DNA from: Actinomycetes bacterium
GTDB taxonomy: Bacteria; Actinomycetota; Aquicultoria; CAJVYJ01
DNA length: 5,360 nt
Reading direction: 5' to 3'
Assembly: GCA_030597945.1 (NCBI GenBank)
Contig: JAUVQW010000087.1
Span: forward strand, 1-5,360
The translations under genes and the position numbers were made by a program. Shown here piece after piece: positions 1-5,360 of the stretch (position 1 is its first letter; the number at the start of each line of letters is the position of its first letter). A model generated the notes under the pieces. The model had not been told where the DNA came from, ran no database searches, and saw only the letters and a list, made by a program, of their open reading frames with translations.

Positions 1-1
1 C

Positions 2-1165
2 AGCGTCACCGTTATCTTGCCGATGAAAAACGAGGAGGCAGTAGCGGCGACTATATTGGAGCGATTAACGGTAATGGACTATCCAAAAGATAATGACCAC
101 TTCGAGGTCATTGCTATAAACGATAATTCTACCGACAAAACCGGAGAGATCATCGATTCTTATGCGGCATCGCACTCATATATCAATGCTATTCATCGCG
201 ATAAGGGAGGAAGAGGAAAAGGTGACGCTCTAAAGGCAGGAACAGAGCTTGCAAAAAATGACATAATCCTTGTTTTTGATGCCGACTATCAACCAACAAA
301 AGCTTGTGTAAAGAGGCTGGTGGCACCATTTTGTGATCCTGAGATCGGTCTTGTCATGGGTCGAGTCGTACCAATAAATACGACCCAGTCTCTTATGACC
401 AGACTACTAGATCTTGAGAGATCGGGCGGGTACCAGGTCGATCAACAGGCCAGATTTAATCTTAATCTGATTCCCCAGTACGGAGGGACAGTTGGTGGGA
501 TCAAACGCTCAGTTTTAAAAAGAATAGGCGGCTGGAACACTATCATGCTTGCCGAAGACACGGATGTCACCATTAGAACTTATCTAAACGGATGGAAGAT
601 CGCCTATGTAAATATCGCAGAATGTTATGAGGAGTCTGTAGTAAATTGGAAAGAAAGGCGTCATCAACTAACGCGTTGGGCAGTCGGGCATAACCAATGC
701 CTGCTTAACCACTCAGGCGCCATAGTTAGAAATCCGATATTGAAGGTGACTCAAAAGATAGACGGCTTATTGTTAATGGGTGTCTATATAGTACCCGTAT
801 TGATGCTGGCCGGTCTTGTTCTTTCAATAATCACTTATTTCTTTGGCTCATATTGGTGGTGGCTGTTATTCTCGGCTCTCTTGTTTACAGTTGCTTACAA
901 TAATGTGGGAAATTTTGCGGCCTTTAATGAGATCGGTATATCGGCGATGTTGGATAAGAGGGGTCGGATAATATGGCTCCTTCCCTGGTCTCTCTTTAAC
1001 TTCTTTGCGAATATTTGGCTATGTACCGGTGCCTTCTTTAGGTCCCTCGTCATCCACAGTCAGGATGTGACAATGCAAGCTGTTGGAGTTGAAAAGACTG
1101 GCGTCAGGTGGGCGAAGACTGATAAAAGAGGACACTCTAAGTCGAGAGGAAGGAGAGTGAAGTAG
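2..1165 (+). CDS. Processive-type family 2 glycosyltransferase, membrane-bound (5' end outside window)
   Basis: Likely a membrane glycosyltransferase of the GT2 family that adds sugars from a nucleotide-sugar donor at the cytoplasmic face, as in cellulose, hyaluronan or poly-GlcNAc synthases. The frame is open to the left edge and reads SVTVILPMKNEE, the usual first strand of a GT-A domain. The TTG at 17 is therefore internal, and the true start plus probably one or two N-terminal membrane helices are missing. Numbering from the codon at 17: donor-binding region NDNSTDKT (35-42), DAD metal motif (88-90), a GGTVGGIKRSVL acceptor-side segment (156-167), ED of AEDTD (180-181, the likely catalytic base region), and QLTRW (217-221), the Q-x-x-R-W signature of processive enzymes. 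Hydrophobic segments follow at about 249-275, 279-297 and 317-346, then a very basic tail (360-382). The TAG stop is one base before the next gene, so the two are probably co-translated. Family call is firm; the sugar and the polymer cannot be read from sequence. Confidence 0.93.
   Translation, partial: SVTVILPMKNEEAVAATILERLTVMDYPKDNDHFEVIAINDNSTDKTGEIIDSYAASHSYINAIHRDKGGRGKGDALKAGTELAKNDIILVFDADYQPTKACVKRLVAPFCDPEIGLVMGRVVPINTTQSLMTRLLDLERSGGYQVDQQARFNLNLIPQYGGTVGGIKRSVLKRIGGWNTIMLAEDTDVTIRTYLNGWKIAYVNIAECYEESVVNWKERRHQLTRWAVGHNQCLLNHSGAIVRNPILKVTQKIDGLLLMGVYIVPVLMLAGLVLSIITYFFGSYWWWLLFSALLFTVAYNNVGNFAAFNEIGISAMLDKRGRIIWLLPWSLFNFFANIWLCTGAFFRSLVIHSQDVTMQAVGVEKTGVRWAKTDKRGHSKSRGRRVK
1150..1155 (+). 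promoter_or_regulatory. Ribosome binding site of the bactofilin-like gene
   Basis: AAGGAG lies 11 bases before the ATG at 1167, within the last codons of the glycosyltransferase gene. The spacing is slightly long. Because the upstream stop (1163-1165) is one base from the start codon, ribosomes ending the first gene could also re-initiate directly. The match supports the ATG at 1167 as the start. Confidence 0.6.
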
Positions 1166-1166
1166 G

Positions 1167-2450
1167 ATGTTAAATTACCTTTTATTACTGCTGGCTTTCT
1201 TTATGATGGCTCTACTTGTCTTCGTTCCCGGTTTTATCGAATTAAGAAGACCCAAAGATCCCGGGCCGATTGATATCGATATGGATCGCGACATAGATGA
1301 GAGATATTTTTCTAAAGCCTATAAGAAGTATTTGAAGGCCAGCATGCATAAGACATCTGCCGATCAGCTAAGCACTGATGGCGGTTCGACAATTATCTCT
1401 GGCGAAAGCTTTAACGATGTTGTTCTATCGATGCACCGAGGTCCTGAAGTCGTAAAGATGTCAGACGGTGACGTCCATCTTTCAAGCGGTACTGATTTCA
1501 ATCAACCAATTGTCGTAGCCGGGGAGATGACGATTGATGACGAATGTACTCTGTTGGGTGAAATAAATGTTGATAAAGATCTTAAGACGGGATTTGATAA
1601 TCGGTTGATCGCTGCGCATGCAGGCAATATCTTTTTGGGTTCAGATAACTCGGTCTCCGGATGGGTCGATGCTGAAAGGCTGTTAAGTATCGAAGAAGGA
1701 TGCGAGATCGAAGGACGTGCAACAGCTGGCGAAAGGATAATGATCAACGGAAACGGCCTCTTTAAAGCGCTGGCGGCACCTCAGATCAGTATCGGGGTGG
1801 ACGAGGGCGAGTTTTCAAACAAACTCGATTTTAGTGAGACATTGTGGTCGACGGATCTCGATAGGATAATTATTGAGAATTTTGACGAAAAACCGCTTAC
1901 TGATATCGGTAGGATGTTAGAGCAATCGACGGGTAAGATCGTCGCCTATAATGACGTTCTTTTGAGAGCAAATGCTCTGGGACTTTCAAAGGATCCTTTG
2001 ATCGCGTTGGAGAAGAAACAGAGGCCATCATACTTTGAGTCTAATAAGATGTGGTTGCAGTGCGGAGAGACATTCAGAGTAAAGGGAAATGTTAAAATTC
2101 CGGCGGATGAACGATTAGCGGGCAACATGATCATTGAAGGCGATTTAAAGGCATCTACGGGAGTTTATTTTGAGGGAAGCATCCATGTAGGGGGTTCGGC
2201 AACTTTTGGTTCAGGTACTGTTGTTGAGGGGTCTCTTGTATGTCACGGTGAACTTTTGATTGGAAATAACTGCTACATCGAGGAATGCGTATATTCACAT
2301 AATGATATTAAAATTAAAGCGGGTACCTCCGTTGGCAAAGATTCGCTAGGTGGGGTAGCAGGAGAAAGAAAAGTAATGATGGAAAGGTTCACAACGGTCC
2401 AAGGAAAGATATATGGCGAAGACGGAATCGAAATCCTCTCAACAGTTTGA
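1167..2450 (+). CDS. Membrane-anchored bactofilin-like (polymer-forming cytoskeletal) protein
   Basis: A 427-residue protein probably acting as a membrane-attached scaffold. Residues 2-24 form one strongly hydrophobic helix with no preceding charge, followed by ELRRPK. By the positive-inside rule the bulk of the protein should be cytoplasmic. Residues 31-45 are very acidic (six Asp and one Glu). Two blocks of short beta-strand/Gly turns follow: about 112-215 and 317-425. Turn residues recur every 18 positions: G165, G183, A201 in the first block, and EG 336-337, EG 354-355, EE 372-373 in the second. This matches the winding period expected for bactofilin-type right-handed beta-helices. Between them, about 216-304 is non-repetitive and looks alpha/beta or helical. 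Canonical bactofilins are shorter and usually have one beta-helix, so this is a larger variant. The gene starts 1 base after the glycosyltransferase stop and its 3' end contains the start of the next gene. A hexapeptide-repeat transferase is a less likely alternative, since I see no regular short I/V-G-x-x-x-x run. Confidence 0.75.
   Translation: MLNYLLLLLAFFMMALLVFVPGFIELRRPKDPGPIDIDMDRDIDERYFSKAYKKYLKASMHKTSADQLSTDGGSTIISGESFNDVVLSMHRGPEVVKMSDGDVHLSSGTDFNQPIVVAGEMTIDDECTLLGEINVDKDLKTGFDNRLIAAHAGNIFLGSDNSVSGWVDAERLLSIEEGCEIEGRATAGERIMINGNGLFKALAAPQISIGVDEGEFSNKLDFSETLWSTDLDRIIIENFDEKPLTDIGRMLEQSTGKIVAYNDVLLRANALGLSKDPLIALEKKQRPSYFESNKMWLQCGETFRVKGNVKIPADERLAGNMIIEGDLKASTGVYFEGSIHVGGSATFGSGTVVEGSLVCHGELLIGNNCYIEECVYSHNDIKIKAGTSVGKDSLGGVAGERKVMMERFTTVQGKIYGEDGIEILSTV
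2401..2408 (+). promoter_or_regulatory. Ribosome binding site fixing the start of the large membrane protein gene
   Basis: AAGGAAAG lies 4 bases before the ATG at 2413 (7 bases from the AAGGA core). It sits inside the coding sequence of the bactofilin-like gene. The next in-frame candidate, TTG at 2455, has no purine-rich sequence upstream, and the next in-frame ATG is at residue 67, inside the first membrane helix. This decides in favour of 2413 and of a real overlap between the two genes. Confidence 0.7.
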
Positions 2451-5181
2451 TAAATTGACGAAAAAAAGTGCAGAGACCGCGGAGGATCCGGCAATTCTAG
2501 ATCACCCCGGTCTTTTTCAGAAACTCTCTGGCTCTCTTCCGCTCTCCCTTGAGAAGCTGAAGACTCTTATCGGTGACGCCCGAGTTTCTTTATTTACTAT
2601 ATTGTCATTGATGATTTTTTTTGCTGTTTCGCTTTACCTGTTTAGAGTTTTTGTTCAGCCTGGATACGCTGGAGGTTTTGAGACCCTAAGCCATTTTTTT
2701 AAGGTCATGGAAACGAAAGATATAATCACCGGAAATGGTTCCTATGTAGATTGGTCTGATAAATGGTATGCCGGATACCATCAATTTCTCTTCTATCCGC
2801 CGATGTTCTATTTTCTAGCAGCTTTTATTGATTATTTTATAAATGATTTGGCAAACACCAGCAAGATTATGATTATCTACGGTGTCAATATTGCGGCAGT
2901 ATCGACTTTTCTATTGGTCTTTGAGGTTTTACCAAGTCGGCTGGAAGTTTGGAAGAAGGCTTTTATCTCTCTCTTTGCCTCTTTTGCCTACGCTCTTAAT
3001 CCCATAGTTCTCTCAATATATCTAGTAAGGGGAAAGCCCCCCGATTTTTATGCCAATGCCCTACTTCCGCTTAGCCTGTACTTCCTTTTACGCTGGTTAA
3101 AGTCGGATCGGTTGAAGATGCCGGTCGGTTTTACGCTAGTTACGGCACTTATTATGGTATTTCATGTCGATACGGCGGCAACGTTAATAGTGATATCATT
3201 TATTTTTTCCATAATCTATCTTAAAGTCGATTTAAAAAAGAGAGCACGCTTATTTGACGCGGCATTTCATCGTCCAATATTTTTATTGACAGCGTCATAC
3301 ATAGTCTTTTTAGGATTAACCGCTTTTTTTTGGATTCCATATATTTTTCAAATAAAATCGATAGGAGCACTCGGGTCGATCTACTCTAACCGTATTCCTC
3401 TTCCCGCCGATGTATTTTTTATGAGAGATTTTAACGCGAGTAGTACTACAAGGTATTTCGGTCTCATCCTGTTGATGCTTAGTTTTGGCGTAATAGCTTT
3501 TAAAGATCTGAAAGATAAATATATTCCCTGGATGGTAACGTTCTTCGTCGGCGCATCACTTAGCCTATTTGTCTATACACCTTTTGCAGACAGACTGCCA
3601 GCCGTAAATACGCTCTTTTACTATGCGGGAATGATCGTAGCGACCATCTCACTTACCGTTATGGCCAGCCTTACTCTATATGCTCTTGTTTCGATTGATT
3701 GGAGAGCAATACTTGCTAAGGCGCTTGAGAGAAAAACAGTGCCTAAAGTCATTTCAACTCTTATTGTTGTTGCGATATTATTATTTAGTACGACAATGCT
3801 TGTTGCTGACTACTCATTTGTCTTTGCCGATGACATTATTACCCCGGGAAAAGAGACTCGGCACATTACCCTTCAGGAAGCAATAAATTTTCTAAAGAGT
3901 ACGGGAAGTGACGGTGGACGATTGCTGGTTATCGGGAAAAACATACCTCAATATGCTGACCTCCCTGCACTCACAGGTAAGTCAATGATAAACGGGTATG
4001 AAGTTCAATCTTCGAGAACTTCCTCAGAACTTGAGGCATTTATGAATGATAAGGTAACTAAGGAAGAAAAAATGAGCGCGGTGCTGATGAAAATCGACCG
4101 TTGGAACGTAGAGTATGTAATGGTCACTGATCGTTACTCAAAGATCGCCAGTGGTTTCATGGAAGCTGACGGCATGACTCTGGCGATGGAAAACAGCAAA
4201 TATAAGATATTCCATTATGAACCTGCCGGTTTTGTTCAGAGCATCGATCCGGTCTTAGTCATCGGAAGTGGAAAAGATTATCCGATCGAGATATTAAAAG
4301 ATCTTAATAGAATCGGATTTATTGTCGGAGGCAGCACTCTTCTTGATGACTACCCCTATGAAGAGCTTAAAAAGTACCGCTCGATCATCCTTTATGGTTT
4401 TGATAGCCTCGATCCCAAAAAGACTGATCTTGCTCTGACTAAGTACGTGGGTAACGGCGGCAAGCTATTAGTGGCTACCGACGGCAGCCTATCCACGCTG
4501 ATGCCCCGGGACAGGTTCTTAGGGCTAAATGTAAGGGAGCGTGAGTTTGCAGCCTTAAGTAGAGATAGCGAAGAAGTATTTCCCGAGAGTGCTTCAACCA
4601 TCCTTGGAAGCGATGAAAATTGGCTGGGTAATTACTTTAGGGGGCCCCTTGTACCGAGAATTACTGTAGATGACAAGTACCCAATAATCGGAAGAAAGAG
4701 GATCGGTAAAGGGGAGACGGTTTTTATCGGTTACAACATGTTATATCACGCGGTTTATGAGGACGATCCGTCAGAGTATGAGTTTCTTCGCCATGTTGCC
4801 GGAAATATGATAGGTACCGCCAAGGTTGTCGAGACCGAGTATGAAGTCATTAAAGAGGAACAAAACAGTAGAAGTTATATGATATCGACCGACCGTACTT
4901 CGTGGAAGCTCCTATCGATGTCATGGTCGCCTTACTGGAAAGCAAGTGTCGATGGAAAAGATGTAGAGACAAAATCTTATGGGGGCCTGATGGCTGTTCA
5001 TCTGGATGCCGGCTCAAGCCAAGTAGATCTAACGTATAAGCAGACGAACACCCATATGTTCGCAATAATGCTATCACTTATCACATTGATGCTTATCTTG
5101 ATAAGACCTCTTATAAGAAGGGTCGTTAAGCTCTACGATCTTTTCCCCTCTCTTGTGATCGGTGAGACAGAAACCACTTAA
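2413..5181 (+). CDS. Large polytopic membrane protein, PTPS-related / YfhO-like, probable GT-C-fold enzyme
   Basis: A 922-residue integral membrane protein. Despite the database label '6-pyruvoyl-tetrahydropterin synthase-related', such proteins resemble GT-C glycosyltransferases that use lipid-linked sugars outside the membrane. Residues 1-56 are a charged, probably cytoplasmic tail. Hydrophobic helices lie near 57-80, 129-144, 152-171, 183-203, 213-228, 238-270 (one or two), 288-311, 348-363, 371-388, 399-425 and 445-463. The first outer loop (81-128) carries GGFETLSH and WSDKWYAGYHQFLFYPP, the most family-like stretch; E90, H94 and D116 are candidate active-site residues. About 464-880 should be extracytoplasmic: a region with IDRWNVEYVMVTD (561-573), a Rossmann/class I amidotransferase-like segment (612-691, with YGFDSL and KYVGNGGKLLVATDG), and a YfhO-like beta domain (about 831-876, SPYWKASVDGK). 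A last helix (882-897) and short tail close the protein. It starts within the preceding gene, so the two are probably coupled. The enzymatic role is inference; membrane topology is clear. Confidence 0.8.
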   Translation: MAKTESKSSQQFDKLTKKSAETAEDPAILDHPGLFQKLSGSLPLSLEKLKTLIGDARVSLFTILSLMIFFAVSLYLFRVFVQPGYAGGFETLSHFFKVMETKDIITGNGSYVDWSDKWYAGYHQFLFYPPMFYFLAAFIDYFINDLANTSKIMIIYGVNIAAVSTFLLVFEVLPSRLEVWKKAFISLFASFAYALNPIVLSIYLVRGKPPDFYANALLPLSLYFLLRWLKSDRLKMPVGFTLVTALIMVFHVDTAATLIVISFIFSIIYLKVDLKKRARLFDAAFHRPIFLLTASYIVFLGLTAFFWIPYIFQIKSIGALGSIYSNRIPLPADVFFMRDFNASSTTRYFGLILLMLSFGVIAFKDLKDKYIPWMVTFFVGASLSLFVYTPFADRLPAVNTLFYYAGMIVATISLTVMASLTLYALVSIDWRAILAKALERKTVPKVISTLIVVAILLFSTTMLVADYSFVFADDIITPGKETRHITLQEAINFLKSTGSDGGRLLVIGKNIPQYADLPALTGKSMINGYEVQSSRTSSELEAFMNDKVTKEEKMSAVLMKIDRWNVEYVMVTDRYSKIASGFMEADGMTLAMENSKYKIFHYEPAGFVQSIDPVLVIGSGKDYPIEILKDLNRIGFIVGGSTLLDDYPYEELKKYRSIILYGFDSLDPKKTDLALTKYVGNGGKLLVATDGSLSTLMPRDRFLGLNVREREFAALSRDSEEVFPESASTILGSDENWLGNYFRGPLVPRITVDDKYPIIGRKRIGKGETVFIGYNMLYHAVYEDDPSEYEFLRHVAGNMIGTAKVVETEYEVIKEEQNSRSYMISTDRTSWKLLSMSWSPYWKASVDGKDVETKSYGGLMAVHLDAGSSQVDLTYKQTNTHMFAIMLSLITLMLILIRPLIRRVVKLYDLFPSLVIGETETT

Positions 5182-5286
5182 AAGTTGTGGTCAAGGCCCG
5201 GACTCCCATCTATTTATTTACAGTAGGGTTGATTTAACTTATAATCTCGAACTGTCTGCTGATTTATATATGGTTAGGCAGGCGGC
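5182..5286 (+). other. Intergenic spacer between the membrane protein gene and tRNA-Phe
   Basis: This is the only non-coding stretch in the window. It contains the tRNA promoter (5217-5245) and the tRNA 5' leader. I see no small gene in it. A weak hairpin (ACCAC 5173-5177 with GTGGT 5187-5191) spans the upstream stop codon but has no T-run after it, so no intrinsic terminator for the three-gene cassette can be claimed. GGC triplets directly before the tRNA (5281-5286) extend its G/C-rich 5' edge. Confidence 0.7.
5217..5245 (+). promoter_or_regulatory. Sigma-70/SigA-type promoter for the tRNA-Phe gene
   Basis: TTTACA (5217-5222, five of six matches to TTGACA) and TATAAT (5240-5245, a perfect -10) are separated by exactly 17 bases. 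Transcription would begin near 5251-5253, giving a leader of about 35 bases before the mature tRNA at 5287, to be removed by RNase P. It lies in the only non-coding spacer of the window and points at the tRNA. Strong consensus promoters are usual for stable RNA genes. Confidence 0.8.
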
Positions 5287-5359
5287 GGCGGGATAGCTCA
5301 GTCGGTAGAGCGAGGGACTGAAAATCCCTGCGTCCCCAGTTCAATTCTGGGTCCCGCCA
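5287..5359 (+). tRNA. tRNA-Phe (anticodon GAA)
   Basis: A full cloverleaf folds from the sequence. The acceptor stem GGCGGGA (5287-5293) pairs perfectly with TCCCGCC (5352-5358). The D stem is GCTC/GAGC (5296-5299, 5308-5311). The anticodon stem AGGGA/TCCCT (5313-5317, 5325-5329) encloses the loop CTGAAAA with GAA at 5320-5322, which reads Phe codons. The variable loop is GCGTC (5330-5334). The T stem CCCAG/CTGGG (5335-5339, 5347-5351) encloses TTCAATT. The discriminator base is A5359. The last base of the window, C5360, could be the first base of an encoded CCA, but the window ends there. It has its own promoter, so it is probably independent of the polysaccharide genes upstream. Confidence 0.97.
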
Positions 5360-5360
5360 C

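Noticed and set aside
17..19. TTG as the start codon of the glycosyltransferase
   Set aside because: The frame is open upstream and encodes SVTVI, the conserved first strand of the GT-A domain; the start lies outside the window.
1502..1747. Minus-strand open frame opposite the bactofilin-like gene
   Set aside because: Low-complexity Ser/Pro/Ile-rich translation without recognisable domain or ribosome binding site; a shadow of the + strand gene.
4640..4647. Palindrome GGGGCCCC
   Set aside because: Short palindrome within a coding sequence, expected by chance; no partner copy or flanking structure seen.
4850..5077. Minus-strand open frame opposite the end of the membrane protein gene
   Set aside because: No recognisable protein and fully antisense to a well-supported domain; treated as a shadow.
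5092..5105. Inverted repeat CTTATC-TT-GATAAG
   Set aside because: Lies inside the coding sequence over the last membrane helix; the 2-base loop is too tight for a stable hairpin and nothing nearby suggests a binding site.
5173..5191. Hairpin ACCAC/GTGGT around the stop codon as a terminator
   Set aside because: Only a 5-base-pair stem with a 9-base loop, and it is followed by CAAGGCCCG rather than a T-run.
5229..5234. TTGATT as a -35 element for the tRNA promoter
   Set aside because: Only 5 bases from the TATAAT; TTTACA at 5217 has the correct 17-base spacing.

Overview
This window comes from a bacterial chromosome or a large contig. Evidence for a bacterium is a near-consensus sigma-70-type promoter in front of a tRNA gene, Shine-Dalgarno-like sequences ahead of two internal genes, and a bactofilin-like protein, a family known mainly from bacteria. 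Base composition looks moderate, in the low-to-mid 40s % GC by eye, and Arg AGA/AGG and Ile ATA codons are used freely. The gene types would fit an anaerobic Firmicutes-like or deep-branching actinobacterial lineage. The sequence alone does not settle the taxonomy.

Layout: three genes lie head to tail on the + strand with almost no space between them. The first (2-1165) is cut by the left window edge. It is a processive-type family 2 glycosyltransferase with its catalytic motifs and C-terminal membrane helices intact. The second (1167-2450) begins one base after the first stops. It has one N-terminal membrane helix followed by two bactofilin-like beta-helix blocks separated by a non-repetitive insert. 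The third (2413-5181) starts inside the second, overlaps it by 38 bases in another frame, and carries its own Shine-Dalgarno. It encodes a 922-residue polytopic membrane protein resembling the '6-pyruvoyl-tetrahydropterin synthase-related' / YfhO-like membrane proteins, with a large extracytoplasmic C-terminal part. A 105-base spacer follows, holding a strong promoter, and then a tRNA-Phe(GAA) at the right edge.

The three proteins look like one translationally coupled cassette for a surface polysaccharide or glycopolymer. The GT2 would polymerise (and possibly export) sugars from nucleotide donors at the cytoplasmic face. The large membrane protein would be a GT-C-like enzyme, or a handling protein acting outside the membrane. 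The membrane-anchored bactofilin-like protein would be a cytoplasmic scaffold that positions them. This joint function is inference; the domain calls rest on visible motifs. The window holds no mobile element, CRISPR array, riboswitch or intrinsic terminator that I can support.
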